A DNA stretch of 64,000 nucleotides from positions 1-64,000 of the forward strand of contig NZ_JBANFI010000004.1 in NCBI RefSeq assembly GCF_045055655.1, given 5' to 3'. Below are positions 33,658 through 43,074 of this stretch, piece after piece (position 1 is the first letter of the stretch; each line of letters starts with the position of its first letter). The DNA is from Marinospirillum alkalitolerans. Its GTDB lineage: Bacteria > Pseudomonadota > Gammaproteobacteria > Pseudomonadales > Halomonadaceae. Made by a program: the position numbers and the translations under genes. The notes beneath the pieces were generated by a model. That model saw nothing but the letters and a program-made list of their open reading frames with translations. It ran no database searches and was not told where the DNA came from.

Positions 33658-34962
33658 ATGGAAAGTGGCCGTTTGATAGCGGTGATCGGGGCAGGAATAG
33701 CAGGCATGACCGCAGCCCATCTGCTGGCGCGACGCCATCGTGTCACGCTCTTTGAAGCAGAAGACCGCCCCGGTGGTCATACGGCCACGCGTGAAGTGCA
33801 CTTGCATGGCCAGTCATGGCAGATCGATACCGGATTTATCGTGTTTAACGACTGGACCTACCCGAATTTTATTCGTCTGTTGGATCAACTGGGTGTTGCC
33901 TCGCAGCCAACAGAGATGAGCTTCTCAGTGAGCTGTGAAGTGTCTGGCTTGGAATACAATGGCCATAATCTGAATACGCTCTTTGCTCAGCGGCGCAATC
34001 TGCTGCGCCCCAGTTTTTTACTGATGCTGCGCGATATTCTGCGTTTTAATCGTGAAGCCCCAGCAGAGCTGGCGGCCGGCCAACTCAGTGCCGATGAAAC
34101 GCTGGGCCAGTATTTGCAGCGTAAGGGCTATTCAGCGCGCTTTATGCAGGATTATCTGGTCCCGATGGGGGCAGCCATCTGGTCCTCGGGGCTACAAGCC
34201 ATGCAGGACTTTCCACTGGTCTTTTTTGTGCGCTTTTTCAAGAATCACGGCTTGTTGAGTGTGAAAAATCGTCCTCAATGGCGCGTCATTCAAGGTGGCA
34301 GCCAAAGCTATATTCCGGCGCTACTCGCCCCAGTGCACGAGCAGCTGCGCCTGGCCTGTCCCGTTGAATCCATTCGGCGCGTGGCAGGTGGAGTCGAGGT
34401 GATCTCTGCGCAGGGCATTGAGCGTTATGATGAGGTGGTGCTGGCCTGTCATAGTGATCAGGCCTTGGCACTGCTTAAGGATGCCAGTGATCTGGAGGTG
34501 CAGGCGCTGAGTGCCTTGCCTTATCAACGCAATGATGTGTTTTTGCATACAGATACGCGTTTACTGCCCAATCAGTCGCGCGCTTGGGCCAGCTGGAACT
34601 ATCGTCGCCGCGATCCGCGCCGACTCAGCGCGGGGGCGGATGATCAAGCGCTGGTCAGCCTGACCTATAACATGAATCGTCTTCAGGGATTAGAAGACGA
34701 TCCTGTCCTACGCGAGCAGGGCACCACCTTCTGTGTGACACTGAATGATGCTTCGGCGATCGATCCAGAGCGTGTGCTGGGACACTATACCTTTGCTCAT
34801 CCTGTCTTTACCCGTGCGGGCATTGCGGCTCAGCAGGCAATACGCGAACACAATGGCGCACGCCAAACCTGGTTCTGTGGCGCTTGGTGCGGACAGGGGT
34901 TTCATGAGGATGGCGTGGTCAGTGCGCTGGATGTCGTACGCCGGTTGGGAGTGGACTGGTGA
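33658..34962 (+). CDS. FAD-dependent amine-oxidase-like oxidoreductase of the Cfa cluster
   Basis: 434 residues. N-terminal dinucleotide-binding motif (IAVIGAGIAGMTAAHLLARR), then EAEDRPGGHTATREV and DTGFIVFNDWTYPNF, both typical of NAD(P)/FAD-binding proteins near DUF1365/Cfa genes. The C-terminal WFCGAWCGQGFHEDGVVSAL closes the FAD site. AAGGAG precedes the ATG. The neighbours suggest a role in modifying membrane-lipid acyl chains, such as oxidation of methylated fatty acids, but the reaction is inference. TGATG overlap with the next gene. Confidence 0.85.
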   Translation: MESGRLIAVIGAGIAGMTAAHLLARRHRVTLFEAEDRPGGHTATREVHLHGQSWQIDTGFIVFNDWTYPNFIRLLDQLGVASQPTEMSFSVSCEVSGLEYNGHNLNTLFAQRRNLLRPSFLLMLRDILRFNREAPAELAAGQLSADETLGQYLQRKGYSARFMQDYLVPMGAAIWSSGLQAMQDFPLVFFVRFFKNHGLLSVKNRPQWRVIQGGSQSYIPALLAPVHEQLRLACPVESIRRVAGGVEVISAQGIERYDEVVLACHSDQALALLKDASDLEVQALSALPYQRNDVFLHTDTRLLPNQSRAWASWNYRRRDPRRLSAGADDQALVSLTYNMNRLQGLEDDPVLREQGTTFCVTLNDASAIDPERVLGHYTFAHPVFTRAGIAAQQAIREHNGARQTWFCGAWCGQGFHEDGVVSALDVVRRLGVDW

Positions 34963-35714
34963 TGTTGGCGCATTGGCAATCAGGCGTCTATCAAGGCGAG
35001 CTGCGGCATCGACGCTTTGCCCCGCGCGCGCATGCTTTTTCTTATCAAGTGACCTTGTTTTGGCTGAATCTGGATCAGATTGCGCAGCAGCCTTGGGCGC
35101 AACCCAGCCGTCGCTGGCGCTGGGTACAATGGCGGCGCGAGGATTATCTGGCGCCGCATCATCTGCCGATTAAAGAAGCGGTGTTGCAGCAGGTTGAGGC
35201 CCATCTGGGCTTTCGGCCTCAAGGCGCGGTGATGCAGCTCACGCATCTCCGTTATGGCGGACTGTGTTTTAACCCGATTAGTCTTTATTACTGCTATCAC
35301 CCAGATGGCAGTTTGGCGGCCTTGCTGGGAGAGGTGTCGAATATCCCTTGGCAGGAGCGGCAGGTGTATGTCACCGCCTGTGATCCTGATCAGCAGCATC
35401 AAGCCACCTTGACCAAGCAGCAGCATGTTTCGCCTTTTAATCCGATGGAGCAGACCTATCGCTGGCGCTTTAACTCGCCGCAACAGCAGCTGACGATGCA
35501 GATGGATAATATCGATCCTGATGGTTCGCGGCCCTTTGATGCCACCTTGACCTTACACTATCAAGGCGATTTAAAAGGCTCAATATACCGTTATCTTCTG
35601 CGCCACCCTTGGATGAGCCTCAAAGTCATTGCCGGCATCCATTTTGAAGCTCTGCGCTTGGCGCTCAAGAAAAACCCGATTTATCCGCATCCGCGTAAAA
35701 AGGCCAAAACCTAA
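34962..35714 (+). CDS. DUF1365 family protein
   Basis: 250 residues. The motifs of the family are seen: YQGELRHRRFAPRAHAFSYQ, LRYGGLCFNPISLYYCYH, VSNIPWQERQVYV and KQQHVSPFNPMEQTYRWRF. DUF1365 genes almost always sit next to the FAD oxidoreductase and Cfa; the biochemical role is not known. Starts in the stop of the preceding gene (TGATG), a strong sign of coupled translation. Confidence 0.88.
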   Translation: MLAHWQSGVYQGELRHRRFAPRAHAFSYQVTLFWLNLDQIAQQPWAQPSRRWRWVQWRREDYLAPHHLPIKEAVLQQVEAHLGFRPQGAVMQLTHLRYGGLCFNPISLYYCYHPDGSLAALLGEVSNIPWQERQVYVTACDPDQQHQATLTKQQHVSPFNPMEQTYRWRFNSPQQQLTMQMDNIDPDGSRPFDATLTLHYQGDLKGSIYRYLLRHPWMSLKVIAGIHFEALRLALKKNPIYPHPRKKAKT

Positions 35715-35774
35715 GGCATCCAGCTGGATTCAACCGCTGATCCCGCATTTGATTTGAGAGATGGAGAGCGAACA

Positions 35775-37046
35775 ATGAAAGTACAAGAGCCCTGTTTAAT
35801 CGTGGATCAATCGACCTCTTGGACAGTGCGTTTGGCCCGCCAACTGGTGATCAAGAGCCTGAGCCGTTTAAAAAACATCCAGATCAGCGTGCAGGATCAA
35901 GATGGGGAGTGGCGTTTGGGCGATGCGCAGGCTCAGCCTGAACAACGCTTTGTGGTGCAGCTCAAGGAAGTGCGCTTGTGGCGCGAACTGTTGCTGGGTG
36001 GCAGTTTGGCCGTTGGCGAGGGCTATGTTCAAGGTCACTGGTGCTGTGAGGACCTGCTGGGTTTACTGCGTGCTTTGGCCGCGCAGGTTGAGGCCTTGCA
36101 GCAGGGGTTAGATCATCCCCTCAAGCGCTGGTTGACGCCAATGCATCGGTTGGCCCACTGGGTGAATCGCAATACCAAAACCGGATCACGGCGTAATATT
36201 CAGGCCCACTATGATCTTGGCAATGATTTTTTTCGGTTATTTCTTGATCGTCAGCACAAGATGTATTCGAGTGCGATCTACCCTCATGCTGAAGCTGATC
36301 TCGAAACCGCCTCGACCTATAAGCTAGAGATGATTGCCCGCAAGCTGGATTTGCAGCCTGAGGATCATCTTCTGGAGATCGGAACAGGCTGGGGTGGCAT
36401 GGCGATCTACGCCGCGCAGCATTATGGCTGCAAGGTGACCACCACGACCATCTCGCGAGAGCAGTATCTGCATGCGCAGCAGAAGATTGCTGCCGCAGGA
36501 CTGGAGGACCGCATCGAGCTGCTGTTTGAGGATTATCGTGATCTGACCGGCCAGTATGACAAGCTGGTCTCTATCGAGATGATCGAAGCCGTGGGCCATG
36601 ATTTTCTGCCTGTTTACCTGAAAACCCTGGCCGCGCGGTTAAAACCTGAGGGCTTGGCCTTGATTCAGGCGATTACGATACGCGATCAGCGCTATCATCA
36701 GGGCGTGAAACGGATGGATTTTATCAAGAAGTTTATCTTTCCAGGCGGCTTTTTACCCAGTCTCACCGAACTGATGGTGCAGTTGACCGATCATACCCAA
36801 CTTAATGTGATCGATCTGGATGAAATCGGCTTGCATTATGCGCGAACGCTGGCGGATTGGCGCGAGCGTTTTGATGCGCAGCTGGATCAAGTGCGCGCGC
36901 TAGGGTATGACGAGCACTTTATACGCATGTGGACCTACTATCTGGTTTATTGTGAAGCTGGCTTTCGTGAGCGCAGTATTGGCACCGCCCAGCTGTTGCT
37001 GGCTGGCCCACAAAACCGCGCGGCGGCTTGGAATGGCGGTGCATGA
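35775..37046 (+). CDS. cfa: Cyclopropane-fatty-acyl-phospholipid synthase-like methyltransferase
   Basis: 423 residues. Seen: the family's IQAHYDLGNDFFRLFLD, the SAM motif LLEIGTGWGGMAIYAAQHYGC, TTTISREQY, SIEMIEAVGH and the C-terminal RMWTYYLVYCEAGFRERSIG. It transfers a methylene or methyl group from SAM to unsaturated acyl chains in phospholipids. In this gene context the product may be a methylated fatty acid instead of a cyclopropane. GGAGAG supports the ATG at 35775; the longer frame begins 21 bp upstream with TTG. Confidence 0.9.
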   Translation: MKVQEPCLIVDQSTSWTVRLARQLVIKSLSRLKNIQISVQDQDGEWRLGDAQAQPEQRFVVQLKEVRLWRELLLGGSLAVGEGYVQGHWCCEDLLGLLRALAAQVEALQQGLDHPLKRWLTPMHRLAHWVNRNTKTGSRRNIQAHYDLGNDFFRLFLDRQHKMYSSAIYPHAEADLETASTYKLEMIARKLDLQPEDHLLEIGTGWGGMAIYAAQHYGCKVTTTTISREQYLHAQQKIAAAGLEDRIELLFEDYRDLTGQYDKLVSIEMIEAVGHDFLPVYLKTLAARLKPEGLALIQAITIRDQRYHQGVKRMDFIKKFIFPGGFLPSLTELMVQLTDHTQLNVIDLDEIGLHYARTLADWRERFDAQLDQVRALGYDEHFIRMWTYYLVYCEAGFRERSIGTAQLLLAGPQNRAAAWNGGA

Positions 37047-37048
37047 AC

Positions 37049-37093
37049 GCGCTGATGCACTCCTGCGCTTGCTGATACGGCGTTGAGCAGAGG
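37049..37093 (+). repeat. Dispersed 45-bp repeat, copy 1 (diverged)
   Basis: GCGCTTGCTGAT and GTTGAGCAGAGG are shared with copies at 43075-43119 and 59293-59337. This copy lies right behind the cfa stop codon, and its left end (GCGCTGA) has lost the CCTCTGA that pairs with the right end in the other two. Confidence 0.6.
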
Positions 37094-37110
37094 CGCGATG
37101 AAAGCATCGG

Positions 37111-37509
37111 CTAGTGTGAGGATTCAAGGCTCAACGCCGAATGGTAAAGCCAGCGCCCAGCCTCCTTGAGAAACAGGGATTCTTCTTGCAAATAGCCTAG
37201 GGAGCGAGCCGATTCTGCAGACGAAGCCTGGGCGTAAAAAGCCCGAAACTTCACCTGCCCGCGCTCTTTTTTGGTTTTGCTGCTGATGATTCTTAAGCTG
37301 TGCCATGCTGGGCTATCGCTGAGATCCAGCTCACTCGGGCGAGTCTCTGGATGCCAGGTTGCCAATAGATAAGCGGCCTCACCAAGGTGATAAGCAGTAA
37401 AGCGCGAGCGCATCAACAGCTCAGGTGTCGCTGCAATCCGTTCACCTCGAATCAGAGGCGCGCAGCAGGTCTCAAAAGGGCGCGCTTGCCCACAGTAGCA
37501 CTTCGACAT
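37111..37509 (-). CDS. YchJ-like SEC-C motif protein
   Basis: 132 residues. N-terminal zinc motif CYCGQ with CCAP (the SEC-C-like pattern of YchJ) and the core LIRGERIAATPELLMRSRFT, then FRAFY and ESLFLKEAGRWLY. Function of YchJ is not known. The ATG at 37509 is chosen over the upstream start at 37548 because it gives the usual N-terminus MSKCYCG and has AAGGCAGAGAAG in front. Confidence 0.85.
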   Translation of the reverse strand: MSKCYCGQARPFETCCAPLIRGERIAATPELLMRSRFTAYHLGEAAYLLATWHPETRPSELDLSDSPAWHSLRIISSKTKKERGQVKFRAFYAQASSAESARSLGYLQEESLFLKEAGRWLYHSALSLESSH

Positions 37510-37808
37510 CTTCTCTGCCTTATGATGAAAGAAGGCCAATTCTAGCATGGTGACCTCCCTAGTTAAGGCCTTCTGAAGAGGGAAGATGATTTATACCGTT
37601 TTCTTATTAGATTTATAAAAAGACTAAAACCCCACTTTATTTATTGATAAGTCAGACATACTTTTTTTATCTCAATGTTACTGATTTTATCTTGTATGAC
37701 ACTCTCTTCTCACTATAGGGTGGCGGCTTTGTTTCAATTCACTGGCAATCGTGATTTGGCACTGATGCATCTCATATTGATACCCCCTCATTTAGGCATG
37801 GATAATAG
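37510..37808. other. AT-rich intergenic region before a receptor gene
   Basis: About 300 bp without a gene. It contains TAAA followed 14 bp later by ATTGATAA (37623-37648), a near match to a sigma-28 flagellar promoter (TAAA-N15-GCCGATAA), which would fit the downstream chemoreceptor. The distance to the start (about 160 bp) is long, so this is tentative. No other structure is seen. Confidence 0.3.
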
Positions 37809-39383
37809 ATGAAAAAGCTGCTCCTTCTGATCTTATGCGGCATGTTTGCTTTGGCTGCTGTTGCAAGTATGGTGGCGACTGCGATGATTTCTCATCATGA
37901 AATAGATCGTATTATTTTAAAACGCTCGCAAGCACAGGCTGAAATGCTGGCTCAACAGGCCGTTTATATTCTTGAAAATGCCGCACAGCCAGAAGAAGAT
38001 TTGCAAAGCTGGCTCGAAACGCTTGGTGCACGCCCTGATATTAGCTATGCCATTTTGATCAATCGCGATGTTATGGCTGTAGCACATAGTGATGCCGAAC
38101 GTATTGGGCGAACTTATAACGATGACTATACGATCGCGGGTGCACGTGATGGTCAGAGTCAATATTCAAGATGGTTTGCGGATTTACAGGATGTCTGGGC
38201 TTACGATCTTATGGTGCCTGTTTATGTTCATGGTGCCCTTTGGGGAGCCTTGGATCTAGGTATTCCCATTACGGAGGTAGATACCGCCGCTCGAGGCATT
38301 CTTTTGACCCAGCTGCTGGCCATCAGCTTGATCTTTTTGCTCTGTATTAGCCTTCTTTTTTGGTTACTTGGCCGTTTGTTTTCTCCTCTCAAAAGTCTTG
38401 AGTTGGCTTTAACTAATATCTCTCAAGGTGATGGTGATTTAACCCATCGCTTACCCGTCATTGGCCAGCACGAAATACGCAATATCTCTGTTGCCTTTAA
38501 TACTTTTGTAGAAAAGCTGGATCAGATTATTAGTCAGGTTGTTCAAACAGGGGTGGCTCTTGCTGGGTCGGCAAGCAGTTTAGAAGGTCAGTCGAAGGTT
38601 TCTTTAAAGCGTGGTCAAGAGCAGAGTGGGCAGGCCATCCAGGTTGCAACAGCCATGAATCAAATGATCGCCAGTATTCATGAAATCTCGCGCCATGCTG
38701 CCCAGGCAGAGCAGGCGGCGACACGTGCCGATCAGGAGGCGCAGATTGGACAGCAAACGCTGCAAGAAGCCAGTCGGACCATCGATCAGCTCAATGATGA
38801 GATGGAGCAGGCAACGCACACTATCCATGCCTTGGCTGAGCGCACCGACTCTATCGCTTCAGTTCTGGATGTGATCCGTGCTATTTCAGAGCAAACGAAT
38901 CTTTTAGCCTTGAATGCAGCAATAGAAGCGGCACGAGCGGGTGAAGCCGGTCGGGGGTTCGCAATCGTTGCCGATGAAGTCCGTGGTTTAGCGACAAAAA
39001 CAGCCCACTCAACCCATGAAATTCAAGTCACGATCAATCAATTACAGCAAGAAGCCGAGAATGCAGTCCAAGCGATGCAGCGCAGTCGTCAGCTGACGCA
39101 ACGGGGCACAAGTGCAACCGGTCAAGCCTTATCTGTTTTGCAGGGGATTACCCAGCAGGTCGGCCAGATCGTTGATTTGAATACCCATGTGGCCGCAGCA
39201 ACAGAAGAGCAATCATCGGTTGCCAATGAAATCAATCAGAATATGGAAACTGTTAATGTCTCTGTGCAAGCGGGCTTAGAAGATAGCCATCGCCTTGAAG
39301 ATTCAAGCCAAGATTTGGCCGAGCTAGCAAGAAAACTTGACTTCCATGTCGGTGCATTTAAAGTCTCCGGTGTCGCCTCCTAA
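37809..39383 (+). CDS. Methyl-accepting chemotaxis protein (single-Cache type)
   Basis: 524 residues: TM1 (5-28), a short periplasmic domain (29-165, consistent with sCache: YAILINRDVMAVAHSDAERIG, LWGALDLGIPI), TM2 (about 167-190), HAMP (190-245) and signalling domain. The hairpin tip ISEQTNLLALNAAIEAARAG is canonical, so it should feed the flagellar chemotaxis array. No C-terminal CheR pentapeptide is seen; it ends GVAS. The ligand is unknown. Confidence 0.92.
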   Translation: MKKLLLLILCGMFALAAVASMVATAMISHHEIDRIILKRSQAQAEMLAQQAVYILENAAQPEEDLQSWLETLGARPDISYAILINRDVMAVAHSDAERIGRTYNDDYTIAGARDGQSQYSRWFADLQDVWAYDLMVPVYVHGALWGALDLGIPITEVDTAARGILLTQLLAISLIFLLCISLLFWLLGRLFSPLKSLELALTNISQGDGDLTHRLPVIGQHEIRNISVAFNTFVEKLDQIISQVVQTGVALAGSASSLEGQSKVSLKRGQEQSGQAIQVATAMNQMIASIHEISRHAAQAEQAATRADQEAQIGQQTLQEASRTIDQLNDEMEQATHTIHALAERTDSIASVLDVIRAISEQTNLLALNAAIEAARAGEAGRGFAIVADEVRGLATKTAHSTHEIQVTINQLQQEAENAVQAMQRSRQLTQRGTSATGQALSVLQGITQQVGQIVDLNTHVAAATEEQSSVANEINQNMETVNVSVQAGLEDSHRLEDSSQDLAELARKLDFHVGAFKVSGVAS

Positions 39384-39428
39384 GGACAAGCATTGTCAAT
39401 CATCTTCACAGTAAAAAGGAACAGAGCC

Positions 39429-39827
39429 ATGCACATCGGCATGATAAGAGGAATTGGATTCGCGGGCGCTTTACTGCTGGCCAGCAACACGGTCCACGCT
39501 CAGCAGACTGAACGCCAAGAGTGGATGGATTTTATGCTCACCATTTTGCCTTCTGCTTTTTGTGATTCGCGCCAATATTTTCGCCAATGCTTTGATATTA
39601 GTGCCGACCTTTGTGTGGATACCGCGCGCGTGGCCACGCGTAACTGCTTAAGCCAGTATGAAGGCCGCTTACCTGCCGTATTGCAGCAACCGCGTGATGG
39701 ACAGCGCTGGGGTGAGCAGATAGGTCAGTGTGCTGGACTCAGCTTTGAAACAGCCTTGAGTGATCGACTCAAAAACACCGCCTTGTGTCAGGATGCCGAT
39801 TATTGGGTGCGTCAGATGCAGCGTTAA
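39429..39827 (+). CDS. Secreted cysteine-containing protein, unknown
   Basis: 132 residues. Signal peptide (IGFAGALLLASNTVHA, cleavage about 24). The mature part has six cysteines in FCDSRQYFRQCF, LCVDTARVATRNCL, QCAGLS and LCQDA, likely paired as disulfides in the periplasm. AAGGA supports the ATG at 39429. I do not recognise the family. It follows the receptor by 46 bp and may be co-transcribed with it; a periplasmic helper for the receptor is only a guess. Confidence 0.7.
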   Translation: MHIGMIRGIGFAGALLLASNTVHAQQTERQEWMDFMLTILPSAFCDSRQYFRQCFDISADLCVDTARVATRNCLSQYEGRLPAVLQQPRDGQRWGEQIGQCAGLSFETALSDRLKNTALCQDADYWVRQMQR

Positions 39828-40909
39828 TCCGTTTGCACCACTTCTAGCCCAACCCGAAGACCACATTGATGCAGCAAGGCTTCCCATAAGCGGGCATGTT
39901 CACGATGTGCTTGCTGAAAGCGCCGCCAAGGGGTAGCAGGCTCGGCTGGATCAATCCAGTTTTGCCGCCAGGCTTGAATCACCTCAGGGGCATCTGGCTG
40001 ATCCAGAAGTTGATTCAGCGCAGGCAGCCAGATGTGTGACTGGCGCTCTAACTGGGCCATCCAAGGCTGGATCTCACCAATAAAAGTCTGCAATAGAACA
40101 CGTTGGCTGGTTTGGGCGCGCGGCAAGCTGGGTGTAGGCTGCGGGCAAAGTGGTGGGCCGGTGAGGCGAGCATCTAGTTGCCTTTGGGCTGCTTTGAGTG
40201 TGGCTTCGGCCAGGATCAGGCTTTGAAGTAGCTGCCCAACCGAGGCCTGATCCTGTAAAGGCTGCAAATAAGGGCCAAGGTGGAGGAGCGTGACTTGTTC
40301 TTCAGTATGGCGCCACTGTTGATCCAAGCTCAACTCTTGCTGCAAGGTTAGGAGTGTCTCCAGTAAAGCTTGGGCCTCCTGCTCTAAAGGCTGAGCGGCG
40401 AGGGGCAGAGGGCCGCGACTCAAGCGCATCAAACCACGCATTTCTTCACTGGCAACCAGAAAATTCCAAAAAATGGCTGGAAGACGTTGATCGACCTGCT
40501 CGATCAGCGGCCGGAGTTGTTCGGCGAGATCTTCTTGCTCCATCTGAATCGCCTGCCGATAACAGACATGAAGTCGCTGACTGAGTTCAAGCTCATATTC
40601 TAAGCGCAACGCCAAGGGCATCACACGGCCAAGCTGATTATTACGCTGTGCAATCAGGCTGAGCAGATCAGGGCAGGAGCGCAGCGCATAGGTTTCAAAC
40701 ACACCAAGGCGGATCTCCGTAAGAGGCAGCTGACTCATCGAAGCGGGGGGCCATGCAGCTAGGGTCCTGATCTCAAGATCAGCCGGCTCGGTCGGCAGTT
40801 CGAGTGCACGGTTTAAGCGCTCGAGATAGCGCGTTAGTGCATCTTCTGTCGTCAGTGGCTGGCAGCCACTGAGCCATACCAGCAGGCAGATCGTCCAAAC
40901 AAAGCGCAT
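39824..40909 (-). CDS. DUF3080 family lipoprotein
   Basis: 361 residues. Lipobox LSGC (Cys16), then LTRYLERLNRAL and the family core RSCPDLLSLIAQRNNQLGRVM with LEYELEL. DUF3080 lipoproteins occur in marine gammaproteobacteria; function unknown. It lies 1 bp after the glutathione peroxidase gene, suggesting one transcript. Its stop overlaps the stop of the convergent secreted protein by 4 bp. Confidence 0.8.
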   Translation of the reverse strand: MRFVWTICLLVWLSGCQPLTTEDALTRYLERLNRALELPTEPADLEIRTLAAWPPASMSQLPLTEIRLGVFETYALRSCPDLLSLIAQRNNQLGRVMPLALRLEYELELSQRLHVCYRQAIQMEQEDLAEQLRPLIEQVDQRLPAIFWNFLVASEEMRGLMRLSRGPLPLAAQPLEQEAQALLETLLTLQQELSLDQQWRHTEEQVTLLHLGPYLQPLQDQASVGQLLQSLILAEATLKAAQRQLDARLTGPPLCPQPTPSLPRAQTSQRVLLQTFIGEIQPWMAQLERQSHIWLPALNQLLDQPDAPEVIQAWRQNWIDPAEPATPWRRFQQAHREHARLWEALLHQCGLRVGLEVVQTD

Positions 40910-40910
40910 C

Positions 40911-41459
40911 TTAATTCAGCATCTGCTCAATCAAACCCTGTAGTTGTGGCGCATCAGGCGCAACCCGACTACCAAAGAAGCCCACCAGCTCGCCTTCGGC
41001 ATTAACAAGATACTTATGAAAATTCCAGCGTGGTAGGGCTGCACCCTGGCGCTGTAATTCAGCAAAAACAGGATTGAGCTGCCCCCTGGTCACTGAGCTG
41101 GCCGCCATCATCGGGAAGGTGACGCCATAGTTGATAAAGCACACCTCAGCGGTACGACTTGCATCACGCGCTTCTTGCATGAAATCGTTGGAAGGAAAGC
41201 CTAAGACCACCAGTCCACGATCACGATAGGTTTGATAGAGGTCTTCTAAGCCGCCAAACTGGCTGGTAAAGCCACAGTAACTGGCCGTGTTGACGATCAA
41301 CAGCGGCTGACCCGCAAAATCGCATAAATTCTGGGTTTCAGTCGAATGCAGCAGAGGTTGGGTGGATTGCAGGATAGGTGGGCATTGCAAAGGTTCGGCT
41401 TGGCTGGTCAGGCTGAAGCCACTGAGGAATAGGGCAAAAAGGAATAGGCGCAGGGTCAT
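40911..41459 (-). CDS. Exported glutathione peroxidase family protein
   Basis: 182 residues with a signal peptide (FLFALFLSGFSLTSQA). Catalytic region NTASYCGFTSQFGGLEDLYQTY (peroxidatic Cys in SYCGFT), LGFPSNDFMQ, and the Trp-Asn of RWNFHKYLV. The usual Gln in FP-x-NQF is replaced by Asp (FPSNDF). It reduces peroxides, likely with thioredoxin-like donors in the periplasm. GAGG before the ATG at 41459; a GTG lies three codons upstream. Confidence 0.85.
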   Translation of the reverse strand: MTLRLFLFALFLSGFSLTSQAEPLQCPPILQSTQPLLHSTETQNLCDFAGQPLLIVNTASYCGFTSQFGGLEDLYQTYRDRGLVVLGFPSNDFMQEARDASRTAEVCFINYGVTFPMMAASSVTRGQLNPVFAELQRQGAALPRWNFHKYLVNAEGELVGFFGSRVAPDAPQLQGLIEQMLN

Positions 41460-41656
41460 AGTGATCACCTCAGTTCAGCGGTTTGAATTCAGGTGAGTGT
41501 TGACCAAAATCAATGCTTAATCAAGTTTTGTATAGCTTTTGTTTGCCCTTTGCCTCGATTTTCAGACGGGCGTGACCTTGCTCAGATCACGCCACATCAC
41601 AGGGCTTCTGCCTCACGAGGGGGCAAGCTCAATGCTGGTCTGCCTCCCGTAGCTGA

Positions 41657-42112
41657 TCAACAATAATCTATCTCGTGACTCGCCCCTGCTTTCTGGCTTA
41701 AAGCCAGAGCCTGCTGAGCCTGTTCTGCAAAAGGTGGTAAAGTCTCTAGCGGACGTCCTAGTTGATGACTGATTTGAACAAGAGAAAAGGACATCGCCTC
41801 AGTCACCTTTTGAGGGTAGTGTGCTAAATCATTAAAATAGCTCCCCGAGACGCTATTGAGTCTGGCCTCAAAAGCTGCTGTGCCACGCCAATCATAAAAC
41901 CGAGTATGCGTTTTAGCCCGATAGGCTTGCCCATCGCTGATCAAGTCATATTCAAGGATGACAGAAATCTCAACATAACCATCAGATTCACCAATTAAAA
42001 AATACGCGTCGGCTATGGTGATCTTGGGCTCGACAGAGTCTACTTTCTCTAGAGAAACCAATTTGCAGGCATCCTGAATCTCTTCTGTTAAAGGTGGTAA
42101 GCTGCTTGTCAT
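41657..42112 (-). CDS. Hypothetical protein
   Basis: 151 residues, no signal peptide and no membrane helix. Mixed alpha/beta, with ITIADAYFLIGESDGYVEIS and KTHTRFYDWRGTAAFEARLNSV. The ATG at 42112 has AAGGA in good distance; a TTG lies one codon earlier. Not recognised. A single gene; the upstream region to 42369 has no other gene. Confidence 0.6.
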   Translation of the reverse strand: MTSSLPPLTEEIQDACKLVSLEKVDSVEPKITIADAYFLIGESDGYVEISVILEYDLISDGQAYRAKTHTRFYDWRGTAAFEARLNSVSGSYFNDLAHYPQKVTEAMSFSLVQISHQLGRPLETLPPFAEQAQQALALSQKAGASHEIDYC

Positions 42113-42369
42113 CAATGGGGATCCTTTTTAGAGCGGCTTTTCTAGGGAACCTCCCTAGGCTTCTTGTCTTGTCATCAATGATGAGACCGAGAAGCAAAGC
42201 CAATGAATTTAAAGGCGCAGTATAATCGAAAAGATACGGATTATTGAGCCGAGTAGATCATGATATGAATAAATAAGTGATGCAGATCCTTTTTCAAGAA
42301 ACGTCTGCTTGTTTAATGCTTGTTGGATAGATCAGAATACGAAGCTTGAAGTCACTTGAGAGAGATAAA

Positions 42370-42951
42370 ATGAGTTTTCAGAAATTACAGCAAAAGATCG
42401 TTGCTGCCGGTAAAATAGCTTTCCCCGCCATTCGTGCCCAGCATCCTGACGAGCAGTTTTATTTTTTTGGTTTGTATACCTCTGGGAGTTATAGCTATGT
42501 GACTCCAACCTGTTCAACCTATCAGGGGTTACAAGCAGTGGTTGAGGCTTATCAAAAAGAGGCTTACTTTGCGGCCATGCCAAAAGACGAACTAGTCAAG
42601 AGCCTCAAATGGTCCCCTTGCGATAGTCCTTTACATACCGAAGGTGAAGATTACTTTGAAGAGTTAGATGCTGAGCTTCTTTTTATTGATGAAGAGCTAG
42701 ACCGGTTGTATAGCGGCAAGCCTGATGAGAAAGAAGTCGATGCATTTGTCCATCAAATTGAAAACTGTCTGATACAGGCGATGAAAGAGTTGGATGCGGC
42801 TGGTGTTTTTGGTACCCCTGCAGAAAGAGCGCAGATCACGTTAGGGATTATGATGGGAGATCAAAGTACTGAAGACAGAATCCGTTTTGTTAAAGCGCTG
42901 AATTCACCTGATCTGGCGGCGCAGTTTGTGCTTGATCACGCAGATTTGTAG
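42370..42951 (+). CDS. DUF4303 family protein
   Basis: 193 residues. Motifs typical of DUF4303: FYFFGLYTSGSYSYVTPTCS and LKWSPCDSPLHTEGEDYF. The family is found as stand-alone proteins and in immunity-type loci of polymorphic toxins, but no toxin gene lies beside this one. The ATG at 42370 has GAGAG upstream; the longer frame starts at a TTG. No partner genes are seen. Confidence 0.65.
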   Translation: MSFQKLQQKIVAAGKIAFPAIRAQHPDEQFYFFGLYTSGSYSYVTPTCSTYQGLQAVVEAYQKEAYFAAMPKDELVKSLKWSPCDSPLHTEGEDYFEELDAELLFIDEELDRLYSGKPDEKEVDAFVHQIENCLIQAMKELDAAGVFGTPAERAQITLGIMMGDQSTEDRIRFVKALNSPDLAAQFVLDHADL

Positions 42952-43074
42952 ACCTTCTTTCAAACAAAATAGTGATGGGTATCCGCAAGCTGGCTGGATA
43001 TCAGTGCCAGCATGTTTTCGCTTCGCCTGGCGACTCACATCAATGCAAGTCGCAGGGGCCCACCAGTGAAGAAA

